From Ochrobactrum sp. BTU1 (GTDB taxonomy: Bacteria; Pseudomonadota; Alphaproteobacteria; Rhizobiales; Rhizobiaceae): a stretch of DNA of 64,000 nt. The notes beneath the pieces were generated by a model. It worked only from the letters and a program-made list of their open reading frames with translations. It made no database searches and was not told the DNA's origin. The stretch spans positions 496,001 to 560,000 of the forward strand of contig CP076356.1 in assembly GCA_018798825.1 (NCBI GenBank), written 5' to 3'. This document shows positions 35,088-42,915 of this stretch, in pieces (the stretch's first letter is position 1; each line of letters starts with the position of its first letter). A program made the position numbers and the translations under genes.

Positions 35088-35984
35088 ATGCTCAATTTAC
35101 AACGGGTCAATATTTTTGTGACGGTTGTTGATAGCGGATCATTTACAGCAGCGGCGGAGCTGCTTGGTCAGACGCGGGCGGTTATTAGCTTTAATATCAA
35201 GCAACTTGAATCTGATCTCGGCGTATCACTGCTCACCCGAACGACGCGGCGTTTAATGCTGACTGAGGCCGGGCAGAGGTTTTACACACACGGGCAAAGA
35301 CTGCTGCAAGATGCCGCTCTAGCTGAGGAGGATGCGCGGAGCGGGCATCAGGAACTGAACGGGCTGTTACGGATTTCAACCACGCTCGAATATGGGGTCT
35401 ACAAAATCGTTCCTGCACTTGCTGCATTCTCTCAAATGCACCCGCAATTGAAAATACAACACAGCGCATCATCTCGACATGCTAATCTGGTTGCAGAGCG
35501 TTTTGATATTGCAATACGTCTGGGACAGATCGCAGATACCGGGTATCGCGCGGCTCTGATTGAAACATTTTCCATTCTTCCGGTCGCAGCACCGGATTAT
35601 CTGGAAAATCGAAATGTTCAGGAGCCATCCAGTCTTCATGAGCTTAAAGCTTTAAGGTGGATGGCACATAGCCGTTTGGACACACCATTAATCTGGAAGG
35701 TTGAAGCGCCAAACAAAATTCAGGAAATGCTCGATATGCAAACTCAGGCAATGATAACGGCAGATAGTTCTTCAGCGTTGCGGGAGTTCGCTTTGCGCGG
35801 CGCCGGAGTGGCATTGTTGCCTGAATGGTTGGTCGCTGACGATATCGCTGCAGGGCGCTTACTTCATCTTTTGCCTGATTTTCGTTTTCCAAAACAAGCG
35901 GTGTCTGCGATTTATCCGAATACACGTCATATACCGGCAAAGGTCAGAGCTTTCATTGATTTCTTGAAAAACATTGCTGTATGA
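35088..35984 (+). CDS. LysR-family transcriptional regulator
   Basis: The DNA-binding part (FVTVVDSGSFTAAAELLGQT, RAVISFNIKQLESDLGVSLL) and C-terminal effector domain (ending AIYPNTRHIPAKVRAFIDFL) are typical of LysR proteins. ATG 35088 is preferred over TTG 35067. It is divergent from the exporter gene; the short intervening region holds a LysR-box-like dyad. It probably activates the exporter/SnoaL pair in response to a compound that the pump removes. Confidence 0.87.
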   Translation: MLNLQRVNIFVTVVDSGSFTAAAELLGQTRAVISFNIKQLESDLGVSLLTRTTRRLMLTEAGQRFYTHGQRLLQDAALAEEDARSGHQELNGLLRISTTLEYGVYKIVPALAAFSQMHPQLKIQHSASSRHANLVAERFDIAIRLGQIADTGYRAALIETFSILPVAAPDYLENRNVQEPSSLHELKALRWMAHSRLDTPLIWKVEAPNKIQEMLDMQTQAMITADSSSALREFALRGAGVALLPEWLVADDIAAGRLLHLLPDFRFPKQAVSAIYPNTRHIPAKVRAFIDFLKNIAV

Positions 35985-36078
35985 TAAAGTTTCTGTCTGC
36001 TAAAGCAGAGCCAGTCGAGCGTTTTTGTCATGCCTGCATTGTTGCATGAGCTGCGATTGGATCAGATGTGAGGTCAGG

Positions 36079-37172
36079 GTGAAGCGCGACTTTTGCCGTT
36101 TGAGTTTACGCAAAACGATGTCTGTTTGAGATGAGTTTTTGTCGGAAGACTTCTGCGGGCGTTTTATATCCTAAACATTTACGCGGTGTATTGTTGAGGC
36201 GATGACAGATGAATGCGAGGTCTCGATCACTGAGGGTGAGCGGATCAAGGTCTCGGGGAAGCCAGCGTCTTGTGCGCCTATTGGTGTTCTCAACAGTGCC
36301 TTTCTGCCAGGGTGACTGCGGATCACAAAACCATGTTTGAGACCCTATCCCATTCTGTAGATACGACCATTCTGTAAACTCAGTGCCACGATCAAACGTG
36401 ATTGATCGGCGGGCCATTTGGGGCAGGGGTTGGAGTACCCTAATCACCCCATCCATCACCGGCCGTGACTGCCGATCATTGTTGCGCAACAAAACCGTAA
36501 AGCGGCTCACCCGCTCGACCAGAGACGTCACATTGGCTTTGCCGAACCTCTTGCGAAACTGGATGAGGTCGCACTCCCAATGACCGAATTGCTTGCGCCT
36601 GGCAACCATATCCGTGCGGTGCAAGATGCTCAGTTCAGGCGGAAAGCGGCGTCCATGATGACGCCGGGCATGACGTGGGCGGCGTCGGGCACGACGTTCC
36701 GGCAGATATTTCCAAAGCTCTTCTTTTCGACCGTCGGTGGAATACACAAACTGATAGATTGTTTCGTGACTGACAGAGATGGGATGTTGCTCCAACCGCA
36801 TTCTCCCAGCAATCTGTTGCGGTGACCATCCATCGCTGATGTGATCGATCACGGACTGCCGTAGCTCATCATACCGAATGAGCTTGCGTTGCTTCGAACG
36901 CCGCTCGCGGCATTTCTGGTCAGCAATCGTACAGTAATAGCCGTTTAAATCCTTAATCTCATCATCGTTAAACTGATTGCGTTTCAGTTCACGAAAAATC
37001 GTCGAGCGATGCCTTCCAAGCTTCTCAGCAATAACGTCAACGGAAAGCTTTGCAGTGCGCCAGCGGGCTATTTTGCGACGTTCATCCAGGTCAATATGTG
37101 AATAGGTGCGGTCCATGAAGGGTTCCTTGCATTGGATAACTCATTGTTATCATTTGCAAGTCGCACTTCAAA
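36079..37172 (-). mobile_element. IS30-family insertion sequence, apparently complete
   Basis: The element comprises one transposase gene bounded by imperfect inverted repeats. On the left 36079-36092 reads GTGAAGCGCGACTT; the right end (37159-37172), read inward, is TTGAAGTGCGACTT, 12 of 14 identical. The true tips may lie a few bases further out. It inserted next to the left end of the IS1202-type element. Confidence 0.75.
36106..37116 (-). CDS. IS30-family transposase
   Basis: The 336-residue protein is full length for IS30: N-terminal helix-turn-helix (SHIDLDERRKIARWRT, then VIAEKLGRHRSTIFRELKRN), a second DNA-binding segment, and the DDE core with GHWECDLI, TFDRGTEF and SPWQKGTVENTNRR. 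No disruption is seen, so it could be active. ATG 37116 has AAGG upstream (GGTTCTT-containing strand). It is related to, but distinct from, the truncated copy at 31433. Confidence 0.93.
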   Translation of the reverse strand: MDRTYSHIDLDERRKIARWRTAKLSVDVIAEKLGRHRSTIFRELKRNQFNDDEIKDLNGYYCTIADQKCRERRSKQRKLIRYDELRQSVIDHISDGWSPQQIAGRMRLEQHPISVSHETIYQFVYSTDGRKEELWKYLPERRARRRPRHARRHHGRRFPPELSILHRTDMVARRKQFGHWECDLIQFRKRFGKANVTSLVERVSRFTVLLRNNDRQSRPVMDGVIRVLQPLPQMARRSITFDRGTEFTEWSYLQNGIGSQTWFCDPQSPWQKGTVENTNRRTRRWLPRDLDPLTLSDRDLAFICHRLNNTPRKCLGYKTPAEVFRQKLISNRHRFA

Positions 37173-37184
37173 CTAGAACCCACC

Positions 37185-37197
37185 CCGTTATACACAT
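37185..37197 (+). repeat. Direct repeat flanking the ISNCY element, left copy
   Basis: CCGTTATACACAT here is identical to 39710-39722, in the same orientation, on the other side of the ISNCY transposase and its passenger gene. It is a candidate for part of a long target-site duplication as made by IS1202-group elements. Confidence 0.6.
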
Positions 37198-37263
37198 TGT
37201 TTTAGCAAGTTAAAGTTGCGACGTTCCCAGCAGATTACAGATGCGACAGGTGCTGACGTTCAG

Positions 37264-37309
37264 CCCCCATTCCGAGAGGCTGGTCGGGGTTGCAAACGAG
37301 GAATGGGGG
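37264..37309. repeat. Inverted repeat with perfect 10-bp arms inside the ISNCY element
   Basis: CCCCCATTCC (37264-37273) and GGAATGGGGG (37300-37309) are exact reverse complements separated by 26 bases, in the non-coding stretch before the passenger gene. No T-run follows on either side. Confidence 0.6.
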
Positions 37310-37418
37310 CGGGTGAATATCCACCTCTTCGGCTTTAGCTTTCTTAGTAGCAATTGTTCTGTCAGCAGTTGATACTCGGCTCACCTGCATCGGGCAGGAG
37401 AGGGATCCAAGTCGTACA

Positions 37419-38156
37419 ATGCTACCAAAAATCTGCCTGCAAGGTGACGTCGATATCGCTGCACTCTCACCACTGCTTCGCGGCATGCTGCTTGCAGTTG
37501 CCTATGCTCAGCGCGAGGGTGGCATCGGACTAACGGCAACCGGCGCGATGAACCGCAAGTTCGTGCATTGGGCTGCTGAGAACTTCCTCTGGCCCAGGTT
37601 CACAGCCAAAGACCTCTTCAGCATGCACAAGGTGCTCAATGAAAACGACATGCCACCACTTTGTGTTGTGCACGACCTGACCCGTTATCTGAAGCTTCTT
37701 CGCCGCAGGAAAAATGTACTGCTGCCAACCAAACGTGGCCTGGAGTTTCTGGTCAATCCGCAAGCCTTCTTCGATCTGATCGCCACCGATTATCTCTATT
37801 CGTATATTCATGCCACCGAACGTAAAGAGGCGATCCAGGCACGATTGCGTTGGTGGCGTATGTATCTCAATCTGCTCAATATCAAGACCAGAGAAGGGTG
37901 TAAGCCGATGGACATTCTAAAGATACTCTATCCGGATATCGCTCATCTGTCCGACACTGAAATAACCGTCGATGCGTGGGACCTGAAATTCGAGCTTCGG
38001 TACGGTGTCCTGCGACGCTTATGCTGGCTCGGCCTGCTTTTTGAGGCAAGAGAAGGGCTCAGCTTGCTTGACGACGGAACCTTCCACAAAACACCGCTTT
38101 GGACAGCTTGCCTGCAATTGGAGTCGGATATGCAAAGCGATATCGGCGTCCATTGA
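37419..38156 (+). CDS. Probable IS passenger protein of unknown function (245 aa)
   Basis: The protein is predominantly helical. It contains GAMNRKFVHWAAENFLWP, then a KVLNENDMPPLCVVHDL stretch and RRKNVLLPTKRGLEFL, which looks like a winged-helix-type segment, and an arginine/tryptophan-rich middle (RLRWWRMYLNLLNI). I recall no named family for it, though similar conserved hypothetical proteins occur in alphaproteobacteria. It starts at ATG 37419, has no clear ribosome binding site, and ends 6 bp before the convergent transposase gene. Lying between the element's left end and transposase, it is most simply a passenger gene; a captured chromosomal fragment is the alternative. Confidence 0.6.
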   Translation: MLPKICLQGDVDIAALSPLLRGMLLAVAYAQREGGIGLTATGAMNRKFVHWAAENFLWPRFTAKDLFSMHKVLNENDMPPLCVVHDLTRYLKLLRRRKNVLLPTKRGLEFLVNPQAFFDLIATDYLYSYIHATERKEAIQARLRWWRMYLNLLNIKTREGCKPMDILKILYPDIAHLSDTEITVDAWDLKFELRYGVLRRLCWLGLLFEAREGLSLLDDGTFHKTPLWTACLQLESDMQSDIGVH

Positions 38157-38162
38157 CGCCCT

Positions 38163-39584
38163 TTATTCCGGCGCTGGCTGTCTCAATAAAGCTTGTTCTC
38201 GCCGGGCAATGACGGCAGGGTCGTTCATGTAAGCTGTGCGCGATTTACGCTCTCGCTTCTGATAGCCATTCCCGACACTGCCGTCAGGTATACCAAACAT
38301 ATGGTTGGCCTGACCAGTACGACGCGGACCGCTTTTGCTGCGTTGCTGCTCCCGTCCCGCCTGCATCTCAGCGACGATCAACAGCATGTCATCCAGCCGT
38401 TTGTTCTCGACAACAGGTGAGCGATGAATGGAACGAAGCTTGTCGAATGTTGTATAGGGCAGGGTGTCCGTACCGTGCATGATCTCCAGACGTCCGTCGG
38501 GATAGTCGCAGACAATGACCTTCTGCCGCGCAAGCCGCTTTGCAACTTCGGTCGGTTCCAGGATGAACAGCACTTTATCATAGCGTAGTGTCAGTGTTTG
38601 TGACAGCGTTCGCACTTCCTTCCGGCACAGCGCACCATCAATATTCTCATGCGCTGCCAGCGGTCGATGCATGTCCTTGGGATTGCGTGGCTCCTTGCCA
38701 AAACGGGCATTGAAATCTGCAATATATTCCGGCGCATATGCATTGGCTGCTTCGATCGTATCGATGCCGCGCAGCCGCAATTCCTTAACCAGACGATCCT
38801 GCAAAGTCCTGTTTGCCCGCTCAACACGGCCTTTGGCCTGTGGAGTATTGGCACAGATAATGTCGATGTTGAGCTCATAAAGTGCCCGACCAAACTGTGT
38901 CAGGCCGCTTGTTCGATCTTGCTTCGACGGATGAAGCGAACGAAAAACGCCGTGTTTGTCGCTATAGAAAGCTAGTGGTTTGCCCCATTGCTGGAGATAT
39001 GCCTTCGTCGCATGAAAATAATCAAACGTGTTCTCTGAGCCCGCAAAACGCAAATGCAGGAGCTTGCCAGTGGCATCGTCGATATAAACGAGGAGGGCGC
39101 ATTTGGGACCCCGCTCCTCGAACCACCAATGATGCGAGCCGTCGATCTGTATCAGTTCACCAAAGCAATCACGCCGGCCGCGCGGTTGATGCAGTTGCCG
39201 CTTGCGTTCGCGACGTGATGTCCACAATCCCGCTGCTGTCATCCATTGCCGCAGCGTCTCCTTGCTGACTGAAAGCCGATGGCGTTCAATCAGCTTCTCA
39301 CAGGCCAGTGTCGGCCCAAAGTCCCGATAATACGTCCGTACAATATCCAGAATATCATTCCGGAAATCCTCGCCATAACGGCGATTGCTCGGACGACCGC
39401 GCTTGCCCGAAACAAGGCCCGCTGCACCAAGCCGATCAAATGCCTGTAACATCCGATGAATCTGACTACGACTGAGGCCAAGCAGCGCCGCTGCCTCCAC
39501 CACACGAAGCTGATTATCTCTGATTTGCTGAACAGTCTTCAGCCGGTTGAGTTCTTTCTGCGACATCGTGATCAAACAAGACAT
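38163..39584 (-). CDS. ISNCY-family (IS1202 group) transposase
   Basis: The 473-residue protein has a helix-turn-helix start (VVEAAALLGLSRSQIHRMLQ), an HTH/arm region and a retroviral-integrase-like core: IQIDGSHHWWFEERG, VYIDDATGKLLHLRF, FYSDKHGVF and a TPQAKGRVERANRTLQDRL catalytic Glu helix. This set marks the IS1202/ISDol1 group of ISNCY. ATG 39584 has GGGAG seven bases upstream; starts at 39596 and 39566 are less likely. The coding frame is intact. A decayed fragment of a related gene lies at 30168-30340. Confidence 0.92.
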   Translation of the reverse strand: MSCLITMSQKELNRLKTVQQIRDNQLRVVEAAALLGLSRSQIHRMLQAFDRLGAAGLVSGKRGRPSNRRYGEDFRNDILDIVRTYYRDFGPTLACEKLIERHRLSVSKETLRQWMTAAGLWTSRRERKRQLHQPRGRRDCFGELIQIDGSHHWWFEERGPKCALLVYIDDATGKLLHLRFAGSENTFDYFHATKAYLQQWGKPLAFYSDKHGVFRSLHPSKQDRTSGLTQFGRALYELNIDIICANTPQAKGRVERANRTLQDRLVKELRLRGIDTIEAANAYAPEYIADFNARFGKEPRNPKDMHRPLAAHENIDGALCRKEVRTLSQTLTLRYDKVLFILEPTEVAKRLARQKVIVCDYPDGRLEIMHGTDTLPYTTFDKLRSIHRSPVVENKRLDDMLLIVAEMQAGREQQRSKSGPRRTGQANHMFGIPDGSVGNGYQKRERKSRTAYMNDPAVIARREQALLRQPAPE

Positions 39585-39709
39585 GACGGCTCCCATCCGC
39601 TGTTTGCTGCTGAAAGCCCAATCTTCCTTTCCGCGTTCGATTTGAAAAGGGCAAGAGAGGCAAAAATTGTCGCATCTCTAAATTGCCCATGTGTCGCATC
39701 TGTATATTG

Positions 39710-39722
39710 CCGTTATACACAT
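39710..39722 (+). repeat. Direct repeat flanking the ISNCY element, right copy
   Basis: CCGTTATACACAT identical to 37185-37197, immediately outside the right terminal repeat (sharing one base). Just beyond it, 39729-39744 is a palindrome (CATAAG, ATAG, CTTATG), which might mark the original target. Confidence 0.6.
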
Positions 39723-39883
39723 CGATTGCATAAGATAGCTTATGGAACTCTCTTATGTGCCGCGTCAAATTCGAGCTGTAGCTCAGCCGGACCTCATGTT
39801 TCCAGCGATCCTCTAAAATATTCGTCTGAACAGCAATATTGCGTTTGCTTCAAGTGTTCGGTCGCCAGATGAGCACCTCGTGC

Positions 39884-41230
39884 TTAGAGCAAGTCTGCCG
39901 ACAAAGGGTAACCATAAATGCTGTTACCGTTGACCTTGAGTTCCTCTCGCAGACCTCGACTTCGGATGGCGCATTGCACTTGGGTTATGCTCATTTCGGT
40001 GCGGAGCTTTGCAAGCTCGGCCTGCCGGCTATAATATTCTTCCTCATTATCGAGCAAATCAGAAAGTTGGCGGGTTCCCATGTCGAAGTATTGTTCTCGA
40101 TAAAGTACTCTCGTCTTTTTGAGCAATTCGATCTGCTTCTTGAGCATCGTCGACTTAATATCACCAGCGGCAAGGCTGCGTACGAGCGCAGTCTCTGTCA
40201 AACTGTCTTGCAGTTGCACCGATGCGAGCTTGGCTTCAGTTCCAGCTAGATTGTTGCGCGCGACATTTGCTCTGGCTGTAAGCGCGCCGCCCTGCAAAAA
40301 GTCAGATCGAACATCGACGTTCAACCCCAGCGGCAGTTTGTTCACGCCGAGCTCTCCACCAACAACAGGCTGCAGCGCAATACGTGGAGTGACTTCCTTC
40401 TCGGCCTTTTCGAGAGCGACCTGAGCACGTGCCTGTGACAGACGGTTCATGCGCAGATCGTCGGTTTCGCCTTGAGCCTTACACGACTTGGTAGATAGCG
40501 AGACCCGTCCGCCTTGCGGCTGGCCCGTCAATAGTGTCAGACGGTCCCTCGCCTCGCCGAGTTCAAGTTGGGTATCATTGGCAAGAAATGCAGCCGATTG
40601 CACTCGCTTACGAGTTTCCAGGTGATCACTTGATGAAACAGCACCGTTTGTGGCGCGTTCTGCAACGAGTTTGTCGAGCTCGGTGAGAGCTTTAAGCTGA
40701 CTTTTGTAGACGTCAAGCAACTCGCTCTTCATCTGCACGTCGGCATAAGTTTTTAGAATTTCCAGAAGCGTATCGTCGACCGTTTTCTGGAATGCAATGT
40801 AATTGATCTGAAGATCAAAATCAGCCAACTTTACTGCACGCTTGGAGTTCCCGCCATCAAACAGCAGCTGCGAACCAGTGAGGTCCACACCAGGTTTTCC
40901 AGTGCTGCCAGAACCAACGCCAGCTCCAGCAGCAACAGAAAGGCCTGGGAAAAGTGCGGCCCGTTGCACTCTAACCTGATCCGCACTTGCGGAAATCACG
41001 CTTGCCGCTTCCCGCACAGATGGATTGATGAGAAGACCATTGCGAGCGACCGCGCCTATCTGCGCACCTTTTACAGGCGTCAAAGTCGGCATCACAGATG
41101 CCTTCTCGATAATCGCCGCTTCAGTGCCATCGGCTGCAGGTAACCCAACGCACCCTGAGAGCAGGATTCCGCCAGTGATAAACAGTGCCGCTTGACGGCA
41201 GATTCTCAGGTGAGCTCGCAAAGGGATCAT
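39884..41230 (-). CDS. TolC-family outer-membrane channel lipoprotein of the adhesin exporter
   Basis: The 448-residue protein has a lipoprotein signal (RICRQAALFITGGILLSGC with the lipobox LSGC) and two outer-membrane efflux protein repeats rich in long coiled helices (for example ELLDVYKSQLKALTELDKLV and LKKQIELLKKTRVLYREQYF). NPSVREAASVISASADQVRV and YYSRQAELAKLRTEM are typical of TolC-like type I secretion channels. ATG 41230 is chosen because an upstream frame from 41317 would overlap the preceding gene and destroy the signal sequence. It is the last gene of the bap operon and forms the exit duct. Confidence 0.88.
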   Translation of the reverse strand: MIPLRAHLRICRQAALFITGGILLSGCVGLPAADGTEAAIIEKASVMPTLTPVKGAQIGAVARNGLLINPSVREAASVISASADQVRVQRAALFPGLSVAAGAGVGSGSTGKPGVDLTGSQLLFDGGNSKRAVKLADFDLQINYIAFQKTVDDTLLEILKTYADVQMKSELLDVYKSQLKALTELDKLVAERATNGAVSSSDHLETRKRVQSAAFLANDTQLELGEARDRLTLLTGQPQGGRVSLSTKSCKAQGETDDLRMNRLSQARAQVALEKAEKEVTPRIALQPVVGGELGVNKLPLGLNVDVRSDFLQGGALTARANVARNNLAGTEAKLASVQLQDSLTETALVRSLAAGDIKSTMLKKQIELLKKTRVLYREQYFDMGTRQLSDLLDNEEEYYSRQAELAKLRTEMSITQVQCAIRSRGLREELKVNGNSIYGYPLSADLL

Positions 41231-41237
41231 TTGGTCT

Positions 41238-41669
41238 TCAGTTTCGTTTTCCTGCGACCAAATCGGCGCATTGTGGACGCCGCCACGCTGCGTGAGATAC
41301 CTTACCTGCACCGTCAAAGTAAACCCGATATTGACAAATTAAACGGTCACGACCGACGAGCGGCAGCGAAAGATTAAATTCAAGTGACCCGTCACTGTTG
41401 CGATGAGCGGCGCGTCCTAATACCGCCTGTAACGCGGCCTGTGACTGACCGACAGAAATGCGACGAACTTGCGCTATGTCGCGTGGCATGCCGATACGAA
41501 CATAACGCTTGTCCATGTCGGAATATGCTTTTGATACTGACGAAAAGCCCGCATGAGGATTAACCTCATTGAGAGTATCCCGAGCCTGAGCGGGTGTAAG
41601 ACAAAATGTTGCAAGGGCAATTATCGAGAGTTGCAGGAATGCGGCGCGCGCGCCGAACCATTTTGTCAT
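41238..41669 (-). CDS. BamE/OmlA-like periplasmic protein of the secretion operon
   Basis: The 143-residue protein has a signal peptide (FLQLSIIALATFCLTPAQA) and then a SmpA/OmlA-like domain: RRISVGQSQAALQAVLGRA, a beta-hairpin with LEFNLSLPLVGRDRLICQYR and a VSHAAWRRPQC end. ATG 41669 has GAGG upstream. It is not a standard lipoprotein (no clear lipobox). BamE-like proteins support outer-membrane assembly; here, between HlyD and TolC genes, it may help the TolC-like channel or the adhesin assemble. Its gene lies 8 bp before the TolC-like gene. Confidence 0.72.
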   Translation of the reverse strand: MTKWFGARAAFLQLSIIALATFCLTPAQARDTLNEVNPHAGFSSVSKAYSDMDKRYVRIGMPRDIAQVRRISVGQSQAALQAVLGRAAHRNSDGSLEFNLSLPLVGRDRLICQYRVYFDGAGKVSHAAWRRPQCADLVAGKRN

Positions 41670-41736
41670 TTCGGACCTCTTTTTGGAGATATTGTTTATT
41701 GGTAATGTTGGTAAGGAACTGAATGGTGTTACAGCT

Positions 41737-42915
41737 TTAACGTTCACGGAGCGCCTCCTGTGCACGGTTAAACGGTTTGATCAGGTACTGCCATACGGTC
41801 TTTTCACCGGTGCGAATATCGACGGTCGCAATCATCCCTGGAACGATTGGAAACCGAGCGCCGGCTTTGTTCGTCAGAAAGTCTTCGTGGGTTCGAATAT
41901 AGGCGCGATAAAACACCAGATCTTGTTTGACCTCGTCGCGCACAGTATTCGGCGATATCGTTACCACTTCACCAGCAAGACCACCAAATATGGCATAGTC
42001 ATAGGCTGAAACCTTGACCAGAGCGTTCTGTCCTGGATGAATGAAAGCGATATCACGCGGCGAGATACGGGCTTCGATGAGGAGTTGGTCGTCCATTGGA
42101 ACCAGCGTCATCAACTGCCCGCCAGCCGGAATGACGCCGCCGATCGTGGTAACAGCAATGTCTTTAACGATGCCGCGCATTGGTGCGCGGAACACCAGAC
42201 GATCAAGCTGATCCGCCCGACCTCGCATGATCGATGCCTGGACCTCTGCCTCAGCATTGATCTTTTGCAATTCTTCACCGGTCTGGACCCGCAAATCCGC
42301 GCGCAATCGCGAAATTTCGAGCTTCGTTTGAGCTGCTTCGCGTCGAAGTTTAATAACTTCGACCCTGCTGGTCGCTCCTGTCGACTGTAGCTTTTCTGCA
42401 ATCGCGAGTTCCTGACGCGTGAGCTCAAGACCTTCAGTCAACCCAGACAAGGATTCCCGTAGGCTCTCACGACGGGACTTGAAGAGAGCAAGCTCGTTGG
42501 CACGCAACTGTGCGAATTCATCGCCAGCCAGTTCTTGCGGGAAGACCACTTCGTCCAGATCGCCCAACTCGGCGCGCATGCGTGCGGCGGCAGCGATGGA
42601 GGCGTGAAACTTTGCTGCCGCCTCCTCAACATTCGACGCAGTGCGAGTCGGATCGAGCTGTGCGAGGATCTGTCCGCGTTCGACGATATCACCTTCCTTG
42701 ACGGAAATTAGCGTCAGAATCCCGCCATCGAGCGACTGGATAACTTGCTCTCTTGAACTGGGGACAACGGTTCCTTGGCCGCTTGAGACCTCGACAAGCG
42801 GAAAAAACCAGGCCCATGCAAGGAACAGGGCGAGCAGCAAGAATACAAGCCAGACAAATCGACTTTCCGAGCGCGCGGTTACGCGTTCAGCTGTGGTGTT
42901 AAGCGGCAGGCTCAT
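41737..42915 (-). CDS. HlyD-family type I secretion periplasmic adaptor
   Basis: The 392-residue protein has one N-terminal membrane helix (FVWLVFLLLALFLAWAWFFP), a lipoyl/barrel-sandwich half (SLDGGILTLISVKEGDIVER), a long coiled-coil hairpin (about 90-230), then the second half ending PGMIATVDIRTGEKTVWQYL. It links the inner-membrane ABC exporter to the TolC-like channel. ATG overlaps the ABC exporter stop (42912-42915). Length and order are normal for LapC-type adaptors. Confidence 0.92.
   Translation of the reverse strand: MSLPLNTTAERVTARSESRFVWLVFLLLALFLAWAWFFPLVEVSSGQGTVVPSSREQVIQSLDGGILTLISVKEGDIVERGQILAQLDPTRTASNVEEAAAKFHASIAAAARMRAELGDLDEVVFPQELAGDEFAQLRANELALFKSRRESLRESLSGLTEGLELTRQELAIAEKLQSTGATSRVEVIKLRREAAQTKLEISRLRADLRVQTGEELQKINAEAEVQASIMRGRADQLDRLVFRAPMRGIVKDIAVTTIGGVIPAGGQLMTLVPMDDQLLIEARISPRDIAFIHPGQNALVKVSAYDYAIFGGLAGEVVTISPNTVRDEVKQDLVFYRAYIRTHEDFLTNKAGARFPIVPGMIATVDIRTGEKTVWQYLIKPFNRAQEALRER

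Larger units (their letters stand above)
37205..39710. mobile_element. ISNCY (IS1202-group) element with probable passenger gene
   Basis: The ends are imperfect inverted repeats: left 37205-37223 (GCAAGTTAAAGTTGCGACG) and right 39692-39710, which read inward is GCAATATACAGATGCGACA, 14 of 19 identical. Each end has a second GATGCGAC-like or GTTGCGAC-like motif 24-25 bp away, as expected for repeated transposase-binding sites. The element contains the transposase gene and a convergent 245-aa gene. Confidence 0.65.
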
